Program-made: the position numbers and the translations under genes
Part shown: one piece after another, positions 17,459-25,734 of the stretch
Position numbering within the stretch: the stretch's first letter is position 1
How the letters are laid out: each line of letters begins with the position of its first letter
The notes under the pieces: generated by a model
What the model was told of the DNA's origin: nothing
Seen by the model: only the letters and a program-made list of their open reading frames with translations
The model's database searches: none
Assembly: GCA_965215045.1 (NCBI GenBank)
Contig: OZ244031.1
Location: forward strand, 682,001-746,000
DNA: 64,000 bases
Source: G965215045 sp965215045
GTDB lineage: Bacteria > Pseudomonadota > Gammaproteobacteria > JABABF01
Direction of reading: 5' to 3'

Positions 17459-19283
17459 CAACCGCCTCCCCCAAGCCGGATCGCTTCTGCTCTTCGCCTG
17501 CGCCTCGCTCCTGGCCGCCTGCCAGACCGGCGGTCAAAAAACCGGCTTCGACACGGTATCGCGCAGCACGGTGGAACAGATTCAGCAGTTGCTCTACCTG
17601 GCCAACACGGAGCCCAGTCCCTTCAGCGAACGGCACCGCTTGCAGGTAGCGAAGGTCCTGGGCGACAACGGCTACCTGTCCTGGGCGGGACAGGTGCTGG
17701 AAGACCTGGATACCGAGCGTCTCAAAAGCGAGGAATTCAGGGACTTCACTATACAGTATGCCCAAGTGCTGCTGGAGGACAAGCAGGCGCAAAAAACTCT
17801 GAACCTGCTGCGCGACCCGCTGCTGGCGCGCCTGTTCCCGGGACTGGCGACAGAAGACCAGGCCCTGATTTACCTGATGCGCGCCCGCGCCCACGCGCTG
17901 CTGGCACAACCCATGGAGGTGTTCAATACCCTGTTACAGCTCGACCCCCTGCTCCCGGGCAGGAAGCAACGCGACAATCGCAAGGCGATCTGGGAAATCC
18001 TCATGAACGCCTCCCCGGAAGAGTTGCGACGACACGCCGATACCCTGCCCCGGGTGCTGGCCGAAGTGGGAGGCGGCTGGCTGGAACTGGCCCTGCTGGT
18101 GCGGGAGCCCGGGCGGGACCCCGGACAGCGCCTTACAGTCTTCGGCCGCTGGCAAAACCATCCCGCCCTGCAGAACCCACCGCCGGAAGTGCAATTGTTG
18201 CGGCGCGCCCCGGCGCGCAGTCCGAATCGCATCGCCCTGCTTTTGCCCCTGACCGGCCCCCTGGGAGATGCCGGCGACGCAGTGCGCGACGGGGTCATCG
18301 CCGCGCGCTATGCGGCCCGGGCGCGCGGCGAGACGGTTCCCATCCTCGAGATCTTCGACACCGGCCGGGAAGAAGTGCAACCGCTGTACCTGCAGGCGGT
18401 AGAGAGAGGCGCGCAATGGGTGATCGGCCCGCTGCGCCCGGAAAAGTTGCAGGAACTGGCCAGGGTGCGCCTGTCGGTCCCCGTGCTGGCACTGAACCGC
18501 CTCGAGTCCGGCGGTACCTCCAACCTGTACCAGTTCAGCCTGCACGCAGAAGACGAGCTGCAACAACTGGGGGCGGCGGCCGAGCGCCGCGGCTGGCGCA
18601 ATGCCTTGCTGTTGCGCCCGGAGGATGACTGGTCGTTGAAAACCGCGGACCGCTTTGTCGAGATCTGGACGGCGGGGGGCGGCACCCTCAGCGGGGAAGG
18701 CGTCTACACCAGTGAACGGAACATTTCCAGGGTGGTGCGCAACGCCCTGCGATTGAACCAGAGCGTGGTGCGCGCCCGGCTGCTGGAAAACCGGCTGAAG
18801 ATGCAGTTGCAAACCGAATCCAGGCCGCGCCGGGACGTGGACGTGGTCGTCTTGCTGGCCGACGCCGAAACCGCGCGACTGCTCAGACCGGTGCTGCAGT
18901 TCCACCGCGCAGAAGATCTTCCGGTGCTCAGCATCTCGCGCATTTACGACGGCAGCATGGACCGCAAAAAGAACGCGGACCTGGATGGAATTGTTTTTAC
19001 CGAGACGCCATGGTTGCTGGAGCGGGGGGAATTGCACCAGGCCATGGAGGCGGCCCAACAGCCGGATTTCACCCGCATGCACGCCATCGGCGTCACCGCC
19101 TGGCAACTTCTGCCATGGTTGAAAACGCTGGGCGCGGAAAAGCAAACCAGCCTGTACAGTGCCTCCGGTCGCCTGTCCGTCGACAGGCGCGGCAGGATAC
19201 GCCGCCGTCTGCCCTGGGCCGTGGTCGACAAGGGCGTTGCACGCTACGCACCGGGCTACTTTGTATCGGCGGAAGAAAAATGA
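17451..19283 (+). CDS. lpoA: Penicillin-binding protein activator, LpoA/YraM family lipoprotein
   Basis: Outer-membrane lipoprotein that stimulates the peptidoglycan synthase PBP1A. The ATG at 17451 gives 610 aa with a lipoprotein signal peptide: a hydrophobic stretch and lipobox LLAAC ending at Cys24. The N-terminal half is a helical TPR-like solenoid; the C-terminal part (IALLLPLTGPLGDAGDAVRDG onward) is a periplasmic-binding-protein fold. It is divergent from rsmI and followed by yraN, the standard order. Confidence 0.92.
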   Translation: MSINRLPQAGSLLLFACASLLAACQTGGQKTGFDTVSRSTVEQIQQLLYLANTEPSPFSERHRLQVAKVLGDNGYLSWAGQVLEDLDTERLKSEEFRDFTIQYAQVLLEDKQAQKTLNLLRDPLLARLFPGLATEDQALIYLMRARAHALLAQPMEVFNTLLQLDPLLPGRKQRDNRKAIWEILMNASPEELRRHADTLPRVLAEVGGGWLELALLVREPGRDPGQRLTVFGRWQNHPALQNPPPEVQLLRRAPARSPNRIALLLPLTGPLGDAGDAVRDGVIAARYAARARGETVPILEIFDTGREEVQPLYLQAVERGAQWVIGPLRPEKLQELARVRLSVPVLALNRLESGGTSNLYQFSLHAEDELQQLGAAAERRGWRNALLLRPEDDWSLKTADRFVEIWTAGGGTLSGEGVYTSERNISRVVRNALRLNQSVVRARLLENRLKMQLQTESRPRRDVDVVVLLADAETARLLRPVLQFHRAEDLPVLSISRIYDGSMDRKKNADLDGIVFTETPWLLERGELHQAMEAAQQPDFTRMHAIGVTAWQLLPWLKTLGAEKQTSLYSASGRLSVDRRGRIRRRLPWAVVDKGVARYAPGYFVSAEEK

Positions 19284-19699
19284 AGACCGCAGCGGCCCGC
19301 ACCCGCACCGCCGGCACAACTTCCGCCAACCGGCACCGGCCAACGAACGCCGGCAGGCGCGCCGAAGCGGCGGCAGCCCGCTGGCTGCGCCGGCACCGCG
19401 TGCGCATATTGCGGCGCAACTACCACTGCCGGCAAGGTGAAATTGATATCGTCGGCTTGCAGGGAGACACCCTGCTGTTCATCGAAGTGCGGCTGCGCAA
19501 TTCCAACGCCTGGGGAGGTGCCGCCGCCAGCGTGCACCGGGAAAAGCAGCGGCGCATTGTGCACACGGCCCGGCATTTCCTGCAGTCTGAGCCAGGGCAC
19601 GGCGATCGCCCCTGCCGCTTCGACGTGCTATGCGCCGTTTACGACGCGCGCGGTGCCGTGCACATCAGCGATTGGATCCAGGACGCATTCGCGGCCTGA
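19280..19699 (+). CDS. UPF0102 YraN family protein
   Basis: A 139-aa nuclease-fold protein of unproven role. Family hallmarks are GRRAEAAAARWLRRHRVRILRRNY followed by the endonuclease-like GEIDIVG and LLFIEVRLR (Asp and Glu of a restriction-enzyme-like core). The ATG overlaps the lpoA stop as ATGA, indicating translational coupling. It is convergent with sspA. Confidence 0.9.
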   Translation: MKTAAARTRTAGTTSANRHRPTNAGRRAEAAAARWLRRHRVRILRRNYHCRQGEIDIVGLQGDTLLFIEVRLRNSNAWGGAAASVHREKQRRIVHTARHFLQSEPGHGDRPCRFDVLCAVYDARGAVHISDWIQDAFAA

Positions 19700-19715
19700 G
19701 GTGGAATGTCTGCGT

Positions 19716-20321
19716 TTACTTGAGACGAATGTCGCGCTCGGCCACGGACAGCGTCGTCATGAATTTTTCGCGGGCAAAAACGCGCTTCATGTAACGCAAC
19801 ATCGGGCGGGTATGGTTGCTCTCCCGCACCGGGATACCCAGTTGCGGCAAGCGCCATAACAATGGTGCCAGGCAACAATCGAGCATGGAAAATTCATCGT
19901 TCATGAACCAGGGCTGCTCGTCAAATACGCGCAGCAGCGACCACAGGTTTTCCTGGAATTCCTTGCGCGCCTTCTCGCCCTGCCGGGCCGTACCATGCAG
20001 AATCACCTGGCAATGACTGCCCAGGTCGCGATCGATGCGCCCCATCAACTGGCGAAATTCGGCCTTTTCCTCCGGGTAAACCGGCATCATGACCGGGTGG
20101 GGAAAACGTTCCTCCAGGTAGTTGATGAGTACCCCGACATCGTAGAGGATCACCTTTTCACGGATGCGCAGGGTCGGCAGCATGCCGGGTGGGTAGACCT
20201 CGGCAAAGGCCGATTCCTGGGCTTTCGTCTCCAGGTAATGAATCTCGAATTCCGCCTCCTTCTCGGCCATGGCGAAGCGGATGCGGTGACTCAAATGAGA
20301 GTAATCAGAGTAGAGATGCAT
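19716..20321 (-). CDS. sspA: Stringent starvation protein A
   Basis: RNA-polymerase-associated, GST-fold regulator of stationary-phase transcription. The 201-aa protein begins MHLYSDYSHLSHRIRFAMAEK and contains GMLPTLRIREKVILYD and LINYLEERFPHPVMMP, typical of SspA. It ends the rplM-rpsI-petABC-sspA run, its ATG sharing one base with the petC stop. sspB, often next, is not present here. Confidence 0.94.
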   Translation of the reverse strand: MHLYSDYSHLSHRIRFAMAEKEAEFEIHYLETKAQESAFAEVYPPGMLPTLRIREKVILYDVGVLINYLEERFPHPVMMPVYPEEKAEFRQLMGRIDRDLGSHCQVILHGTARQGEKARKEFQENLWSLLRVFDEQPWFMNDEFSMLDCCLAPLLWRLPQLGIPVRESNHTRPMLRYMKRVFAREKFMTTLSVAERDIRLK

Positions 20322-21097
20322 CAGTGAATATCCTTCCAGTACTCGCGTTTCAAAAGCCAGGCGAATACCAGGAAAATGCCCAGGAACAGCATCACGTAGA
20401 CGCCCATACGATAACGCACCAGGGCCGCCGGTTCGCCGACATAAACCAGGAAGTTCACCAGGTCGGCGACCGCCTGGTCGTATTCCTCAACGTCCAGTCG
20501 CCCGGGGACGACGGTTTCAAAACGCCCGCAGGGATCTTCCAGCAGGTCCGCCCCGGTCAGCGGGTCACGCTTGATACCGAGATTGGGTGCCAGCACCGGG
20601 CCCGGGGCGCAGCGGTTCAGACCCTGCAACTCGAGCAGGGCGTGCGGCATGCCGACATTGGGGAACAGCCGGTTGTTGACGCCCAGGGGACGAGCGGGAT
20701 CTTCATAGAAAGAACGCAGGTAGGTGTAGAGCCAGTCGGCACCCCGCAGGCGTCCGGTCAGGCTGAGGTCCGGCGGTACCGTCCCGAACCATTTTTGGGC
20801 GAGTTCCGCCGGCATTGCATTTTCCATGAGCTCGCCAATTTTACTGCCGTCAAAAATCAGGTGCTGCTCCGCCAGGTCCAGCGGAATGCCCAGGTCCAGG
20901 GCGGTGCGCTCGTAACGGGCAAGTTCCAGGGAATGACAACCCATGCAGTAATTCATGTACAGGCCGGCACCCCGTTGCAGGGAGGCCTGGTCGTGAATGT
21001 CGACCGTGGCGTGGTCCAGGGCCACGCCCTCGGCACCGGCCGGCCACGCCGGGCCCGGGTGCAGCAGGAACAGGAGCAGCAACCACGGCCTGGGCAT
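20321..21097 (-). CDS. petC: Cytochrome c1 of the bc1 complex
   Basis: Haem c subunit of ubiquinol:cytochrome c reductase, anchored in the inner membrane facing the periplasm. The 258-aa protein has an N-terminal signal peptide, the haem-binding CMGCH near residue 53, the axial-ligand region FPNVGMPHAL, and a C-terminal membrane anchor ending in KREYWKDIH. The ATG at 21097 overlaps the petB stop as ATGA; upstream in-frame sequence lies within petB. Confidence 0.95.
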   Translation of the reverse strand: MPRPWLLLLFLLHPGPAWPAGAEGVALDHATVDIHDQASLQRGAGLYMNYCMGCHSLELARYERTALDLGIPLDLAEQHLIFDGSKIGELMENAMPAELAQKWFGTVPPDLSLTGRLRGADWLYTYLRSFYEDPARPLGVNNRLFPNVGMPHALLELQGLNRCAPGPVLAPNLGIKRDPLTGADLLEDPCGRFETVVPGRLDVEEYDQAVADLVNFLVYVGEPAALVRYRMGVYVMLFLGIFLVFAWLLKREYWKDIH

Positions 21098-22401
21098 CAG
21101 CAACGCACCCGCTCCGGGACCGGCCGTGTCCGATCGATGCGGCTGTACCATGGCATCAACACGAAGAAAGCAAAATACAGGATCGTGAGGTATTGCGCCA
21201 CGTCCGTATTCTCCAGGATGCAGACCTCCGCACTCCTCCCTTCCCAGCACAGTTCCAGGCCCAGGAAATGTCCGCTGGCGGGGATCAGTCCCAGGTATCC
21301 CAGCACCAGGAAACTGAACACGAAGCAACCCAGGGCGAATTTTGTAATGGGGCCCTTGTAGCGGATCGATTTCACCGGGCTGCGGTCCAACCAGGGCAAA
21401 AGAAACATCACGGCGATGGCGAGCAGCATCACCAGGGCACCCCAGAAGCGCGCATCCAGGCCCAACCATGTGATCGTGGTGGCGCGCAACATGGAATAAA
21501 ACGGCGTGTAATACCAGACCGGCACGATATGCTCGGGGGTCTTGAGGTTGTTCGCCTGTTCAAAATTCGCCTTCTCCAGGAAATAGCCGCCCAGTTCCGG
21601 GGCAAAGAACACCACGCCCAGGAAAAAGAACAGGAAAATGGTCACCCCGACAACATCGTGCACCGTGTAGTACGGGTGAAAGCGGATGCCATCCAGGGGG
21701 ACGCCGTCCGCATCCTTGTGCTCCTTGATTTCAATGCCATCCGGGTTATTGGAACCGACCTCGTGCAGGGCGAGAATATGTAAAAACACCATCGCCACCA
21801 GCAGCAGCGGCACGGCGACCACGTGCAGGGCAAAAAAGCGGTTCAGGGTAATGTCGGAGATCAGGTAATCGCCGCGCACCCATTCCAGCAGGGTCTCACC
21901 GATGATCGGGATCGCACCGAACAGGGACACGATCACCTGGGCACCCCAGTAAGACATCTGGCCCCAGGGCAGCACGTACCCCAGGAAGCCTTCGGCGATC
22001 AGCAGCACGTAAATCACCATGCCGATAATCCAGAGTAATTCCCGCGGTTTGCGGTACGAACCGTACAGCAGGGCGCGAAACATGTGCAGGTAGACGACGA
22101 GGAAAAAGGCGGAGGCACCGGTGGAATGCAGGTAGCGGATCAGCCATCCCATGTGCACATCGCGCATGATGTACTCCACCGAGCGGAAGGCCCCCGCAGC
22201 GGTCGGCTCATAATTCATCGTCAGCCAGATCCCGGTCACCACTTGCAGCACCAGGATGAGCAGGCTGAATACTCCGAAAAAATACCAGAAATTAAAATTC
22301 TTCGGCGCGTAGTACTTGCCGAGGTGTGTATCCCAGGCACGCCGGATGGGCAGCCGCTCATCCACCCAGTCGCGCAGACCGGTCAGTGCGCGTATGACCA
22401 T
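21097..22401 (-). CDS. petB: Cytochrome b of the bc1 complex
   Basis: Membrane core of the bc1 complex carrying two b haems and both quinone sites. The 434-aa protein has about eight to nine hydrophobic helices, HSTGASAFFLVVYLHMFRALLYGSYR in the second (haem His residues), and the Qo-site segment PVWYYTPFYSMLRA, a form seen in relatives in place of PEWY. Its ATG overlaps the petA stop by one base. Confidence 0.95.
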   Translation of the reverse strand: MVIRALTGLRDWVDERLPIRRAWDTHLGKYYAPKNFNFWYFFGVFSLLILVLQVVTGIWLTMNYEPTAAGAFRSVEYIMRDVHMGWLIRYLHSTGASAFFLVVYLHMFRALLYGSYRKPRELLWIIGMVIYVLLIAEGFLGYVLPWGQMSYWGAQVIVSLFGAIPIIGETLLEWVRGDYLISDITLNRFFALHVVAVPLLLVAMVFLHILALHEVGSNNPDGIEIKEHKDADGVPLDGIRFHPYYTVHDVVGVTIFLFFFLGVVFFAPELGGYFLEKANFEQANNLKTPEHIVPVWYYTPFYSMLRATTITWLGLDARFWGALVMLLAIAVMFLLPWLDRSPVKSIRYKGPITKFALGCFVFSFLVLGYLGLIPASGHFLGLELCWEGRSAEVCILENTDVAQYLTILYFAFFVLMPWYSRIDRTRPVPERVRC

Positions 22402-23009
22402 CAGGACAGGGTCCCGGGGTCGGTGTCTTCGCCAATCACCAGCAGGCGTTCATTCTCATAGCGATAGGGCGGCACCACGAGGTTGTTCGGTGCCGCCGGT
22501 GCACCGCGGTAGACGCGACCGGAGAGGTCAAAACGCGAACCATGGCAGGGGCAGAAAAAACCGCCGGGCCAGTCCCGACCCAGGTCTTCGGCGGCAATTT
22601 GCGGGCGAAATTTCGGCGCGCATCCCAAGTGGGTGCACAGGCCGATCAGCACCATGTACTCGGGATTGAGCGCGCGCCCCGGCCCCTGTATATAGTCCGG
22701 CTGTTGTGGACGCAGGGAATCCGGGTCTGACAGTATGGAACTCATGCCCTCCAGGGTGGCCAGCTGTGCAGCCGTGCGCCGCACCACGTAAATCGGGCGG
22801 CCCCGCCATCCGGCCACCACCATCTGCCCCGGCTCCAACTTGGCAATATCGATCTTGACCGGTGCCCCGGCGGCCCGGGCCCGGGCACTGGGACGCCAGA
22901 AGGAAACAAAGGGAATCGCGGCGGCGGAGACGCCGGCCGCCCCAACCGCGGAAGTGGCCACCGTCAGGAAACGCCGGCGACGCCGGTTGACCTTCTGCTC
23001 TTCACCCAC
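22401..23009 (-). CDS. petA: Rieske iron-sulfur subunit of the bc1 complex
   Basis: Carries the 2Fe-2S cluster that takes electrons from ubiquinol to cytochrome c1. The 202-aa protein opens with a Tat-type signal/anchor, RRRRRFLTVAT, and has both cluster-binding boxes, CTHLGC and CPCHGSRFD. The start codon is GTG at 23009. It follows rpsI on the same strand with an 85-bp gap. Confidence 0.96.
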   Translation of the reverse strand: MGEEQKVNRRRRRFLTVATSAVGAAGVSAAAIPFVSFWRPSARARAAGAPVKIDIAKLEPGQMVVAGWRGRPIYVVRRTAAQLATLEGMSSILSDPDSLRPQQPDYIQGPGRALNPEYMVLIGLCTHLGCAPKFRPQIAAEDLGRDWPGGFFCPCHGSRFDLSGRVYRGAPAAPNNLVVPPYRYENERLLVIGEDTDPGTLS

Positions 23010-23094
23010 TGTTTTTTATACTCTCCGCCGCTGCACAGCTTGCCCCGGAAAATCCATCCGCTTCGCTAAAGGCGCGCCGCTGGTAAAAGGCAAA

Positions 23095-23490
23095 TCAGCG
23101 TTTTGAGTACTGCGGACGTTTGCGCGCTTTGCGCAAGCCCACTTTCTTGCGTTCCACCACCCGTGAATCACGTGTCACGTACCCCGCCTCGCGCAGCACC
23201 GGACGCAGCGTTTCATCATATTGCAGCAGGGCGCGGGTAATTCCATGGCGAATCGCCCCGGCCTGGCCGAAACTGCCGCCGCCCCGCACCGTAATGCAAA
23301 GATCAAACTTGTCCACCACGGTCGCCAGTTCCAGGGGCTGCATCACCGTCATCTGCGCCACTTCGCGCCCGAAGTACTCCTTGAGCGAACGGTTGTTAAT
23401 CGTAATTTTGCCGGCACCCGGGCGCAAGAACACGCGCGCCGTGGAGGTTTTGCGCCGCCCGGTGCCGTAATAAACAGGAGTTTCAGCCAT
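23095..23490 (-). CDS. rpsI: 30S ribosomal protein S9
   Basis: Small-subunit protein whose C-terminal tail reaches the P-site tRNA. The 131-aa protein starts MAETPVYYGTGRRKTSTARVFLRPG and ends in the basic tail GLRKARKRPQYSKR, as expected. The ATG at 23490 overlaps the rplM stop by eight bases; a longer frame upstream is inside rplM. Confidence 0.98.
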   Translation of the reverse strand: MAETPVYYGTGRRKTSTARVFLRPGAGKITINNRSLKEYFGREVAQMTVMQPLELATVVDKFDLCITVRGGGSFGQAGAIRHGITRALLQYDETLRPVLREAGYVTRDSRVVERKKVGLRKARKRPQYSKR

Positions 23491-23935
23491 CGGTGGAAAC
23501 GTTCGAAAACTGCAGGGGCCGCGGCTGCTGTGCACCGTGGGGGTGCTCCTGCCCCGCATAGATCTTGAGTTTTCTCAACATCGCGCGCCCCAGCGAGGTG
23601 CGCGGCAGCATGCCCCGCACCGCCAGCCGCAGCATTTGCTCCGGCCGCCTGGCGCGCATGTCCTTGAGAGCGATACTCTTCAGCCCACCCGGGTAACCGC
23701 TGTGGCGGTGGTAGAGCTTGTGCTCGGCTTTTTGCTCGGTGCTCACCGCAATTTTCTCCGCGTTCACCACCACGATGTAGTCACCCACGTCGACGTGCGG
23801 TGTATATTCCGGCTTGTGTTTGCCGCGCAGGTGATGTGCCAGGGAGGCGGCCAGGCGTCCCAGGATCTGGCCCTCGGCGTCGACCAGGCGCCAATCCTGT
23901 TTGTGCCCGGACGCTTTCGCGCTGAAAGTCCGCAT
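23483..23935 (-). CDS. rplM: 50S ribosomal protein L13
   Basis: Early-assembling large-subunit protein. The 150-aa protein starts MRTFSAKASGHKQDWRLVDA, then GQILGRLAASLAHHLRGKHKPEYTP, with YHRHSGYPGGLK and the VRGMLPRTSLGRAMLRKLKIYAGQEHPH block near the end. The ATG at 23935 matches the family N-terminus. It leads the run rplM-rpsI-petABC-sspA from its own promoter. Confidence 0.98.
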   Translation of the reverse strand: MRTFSAKASGHKQDWRLVDAEGQILGRLAASLAHHLRGKHKPEYTPHVDVGDYIVVVNAEKIAVSTEQKAEHKLYHRHSGYPGGLKSIALKDMRARRPEQMLRLAVRGMLPRTSLGRAMLRKLKIYAGQEHPHGAQQPRPLQFSNVSTDG

Positions 23936-23969
23936 TTTTTTTAAAACCGGCTGGCAAATCAAGCGGCAA

Positions 23970-23998
23970 ATTCTAATGAAGCCGGCGGCAAAATGCAA
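23970..23998 (-). promoter_or_regulatory. rplM operon promoter
   Basis: On the minus strand TTGCAT (23993-23998) and TAGAAT (23970-23975) are 17 bases apart, with a predicted start about 28 bases before the rplM ATG. It is back to back with the tRNA-Met promoter. Confidence 0.75.
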
Positions 23999-24041
23999 TA
24001 ATTCCCAGCCGGTCTGCCGCTGGTTCAAACCCGCCCAAAGG

Positions 24042-24070
24042 TTGACAGACGCCCTCTATCCCTTGAAAAT
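24042..24070 (+). promoter_or_regulatory. tRNA-Met promoter
   Basis: A consensus TTGACA at 24042-24047 is followed after 17 bases by GAAAAT at 24065-24070. The predicted start is about five bases before the mature tRNA. Confidence 0.78.
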
Positions 24071-24081
24071 GCCTTATTTGC

Positions 24082-24158
24082 GGCTACGTAGCTCAGTTGG
24101 TTAGAGCGCGGCACTCATAATGCCGAGGTCGGCGGTTCGAGTCCACCCGTAGCCACCA
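24082..24158 (+). tRNA. tRNA-Met (CAT)
   Basis: A 77-base cloverleaf with acceptor stem GGCTACG/CGTAGCC, D-loop AGCTCAGTTGGTTAGAGC, anticodon loop CTCATAA (anticodon CAT) on the stem CGGCA/TGCCG, T-arm GGTTCGAGTCC and an encoded CCA. The acceptor stem is fully paired from its first base, as in elongator rather than initiator Met tRNA. Confidence 0.97.
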
Positions 24159-24318
24159 CGGGCCGCTGGCCGCAGGGTGTGTAGATGCTTCGGGCCATGA
24201 GCCGGGGAGAGGCCGGGCGGTGTCGGCCCGGAAGCCGGGACAACAGCGGCGGGTGCCAACGACCGCCGTGCACAGGGCGCATGAGTCGATGACGGACGAT
24301 GAACCGCTGAAGCGAGCG

Positions 24319-25314
24319 ATGAAGAAATACGATGTATACGGGATCGGTGCCGCACTCGTCGATACCGAGCTCAAGGTGCAGGATGAATTCTTGGACTCGG
24401 TCGGCATCCGCAAGGGCTGGATGGTCGAAATTGATGATGCCAGGCGACTGGAACTCCTGGCCCTGCTCAAGGCCGGAGCGGATACCTCGCAACATTTTTG
24501 CGGTGGCTCCGCCGCCAACACGGTGATCTCCGTCAGTCACTTCGGGGGACGCACGTTCTTCTCCTGCCGCACCGCCGACGACGACGACGGGGACTTCTTC
24601 CGCCAGGGGCTGCACGGTGCCGGGGTGATGCATAACGGCACCTGCGAGTCGGGCGGGACCACGGGCAAATGCCTGGTGCTGTTAACCCCGGATGCAGAGC
24701 GCACCATGAACTCCTACCTGGGGGTCAATAAAAATTTCTCCGCCGATGACCTGGGGGGCGAGGCACTGGCGGCGTCCCATTGGTTATACATGGAGGGCTA
24801 CTTGGGCGTGCACGACCGGAACACGAAAGCGGCGCTCCGGGCACGGGAAATCGCCCGGCAGCATGATGTCAAGCTCGCACTGAGTTTCTCCGACCCGGGC
24901 ATGGTGCAAAACCATCGCGACAACCTGCAAAAAATCCTGGGCGACGGGGTGGACCTGCTGTTCTGCAATGAGCAGGAGGCACTCCATTGGGCGGGGGTTA
25001 GAACCCTGTCTGCGGCCCTGCCCGCGATGCGCAAAACAGCACGCCAGGTTCTGGTCACGCGGGGCGCCGAAGGTTCCTTGCTGTTGGAAGGGGGGCAAAC
25101 CCTGCAAATCGACCCGGTTCGGGTGCAGGCCGTGGACACCACGGGGGCCGGGGATACCTTTGCCGGTGCCTGGTTGTTCGGCGTGGTGCGCGCCCTGCCC
25201 GTGGAGCAGACGGCACAGCTGGCGTCACTGGCGGCGGCGCAGGTGGTCTCCCGGTATGGCCCCCGTCTGAACCGGCACCACTGCCTGGAAATCCTGCGTC
25301 AGGCCGGCGTATAA
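24319..25314 (+). CDS. PfkB family sugar/nucleoside kinase (adenosine kinase-like)
   Basis: A 331-aa ribokinase-fold kinase. The N-terminus has YDVYGIGAALVDTELKV, the substrate-binding GGSAANTVISVSHFGG follows, and the C-terminal signature VDTTGAGDTFAGAW holds the catalytic Asp and anion hole. Overall it resembles the adenosine kinase-like PfkB proteins found as single genes in Gammaproteobacteria; the substrate is inferred. The ATG at 24319 fits the family start, while ATGs at 24289 and upstream would add unmatched residues. Confidence 0.88.
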   Translation: MKKYDVYGIGAALVDTELKVQDEFLDSVGIRKGWMVEIDDARRLELLALLKAGADTSQHFCGGSAANTVISVSHFGGRTFFSCRTADDDDGDFFRQGLHGAGVMHNGTCESGGTTGKCLVLLTPDAERTMNSYLGVNKNFSADDLGGEALAASHWLYMEGYLGVHDRNTKAALRAREIARQHDVKLALSFSDPGMVQNHRDNLQKILGDGVDLLFCNEQEALHWAGVRTLSAALPAMRKTARQVLVTRGAEGSLLLEGGQTLQIDPVRVQAVDTTGAGDTFAGAWLFGVVRALPVEQTAQLASLAAAQVVSRYGPRLNRHHCLEILRQAGV

Positions 25315-25410
25315 ATCGCAACGGCGCCCGGGGCTTTTATTTCCTGCGCCCCAAGTCAGGGGCCGTAGATAAAACGGCCGCTGCATAAATCGCAACGGCC
25401 CCCCGGGTGG
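25315..25410. repeat. Short spacer with repeated stop-codon segment and hairpins
   Basis: The gap lies between convergent genes. ATAAATCGCAACGGC, which includes the kinase stop codon, occurs at 25311 and again at 25385, 74 bases apart. Two small inverted repeats lie between: GCCCC/GGGGC at 25348-25363 and GGCCGT/ACGGCC at 25361-25379. They could act as a two-way terminator, although no T-run follows. Confidence 0.6.
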
Positions 25411-25734
25411 CTACTTCCCGGTGCCGGCACCCTGCAGGCTGCGGGCGTAGGCGGCAGAATTGGGGTGCTCTGTGACAATTTCCAGGATGGTTTTGCCGTG
25501 CGGGCCGCGGGCGTCCAGGGAGCGCCCCGCGGCGACAAACATGTCGATGAACAGGGCAAAATCTTCGGCGCGCATGCTGCGATAGGCGCGCAACAGGACG
25601 TTGAAATCCGCATCCCAGTCCTGCGGCGGTTCCAGGTCCAGGAAACTGCGTACCCGCTCCGGGGTCCAGACCTCGTCGACGACGACCTTCTTATCCTTGC
25701 GCGGCTTGGATGCGCCCTCTTTTTCTGCAGTCAC
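25411..25734 (-). CDS. Hypothetical protein similar to Pseudomonas PA4642
   Basis: A 107-aa protein of unknown function. Its Lys/Asp-rich start, VWTPERVRSFLDLEPPQDWDADFNVLLRAYRSMRAEDF and LDARGPHGKTILEIVTEH resemble the small PA4642-type proteins of pseudomonads (recognition from memory). Charged and soluble, with no membrane segment. The GTG start overlaps the gatB stop as GTGA, so it is the last gene of the gatCAB operon. Confidence 0.75.
   Translation of the reverse strand: MTAEKEGASKPRKDKKVVVDEVWTPERVRSFLDLEPPQDWDADFNVLLRAYRSMRAEDFALFIDMFVAAGRSLDARGPHGKTILEIVTEHPNSAAYARSLQGAGTGK

Noticed and set aside
25340..25380. Classical rho-independent terminator after the PfkB gene
   Set aside because: Hairpins exist but neither is followed by a T-run on either strand; kept only as a possible weak two-way terminator.
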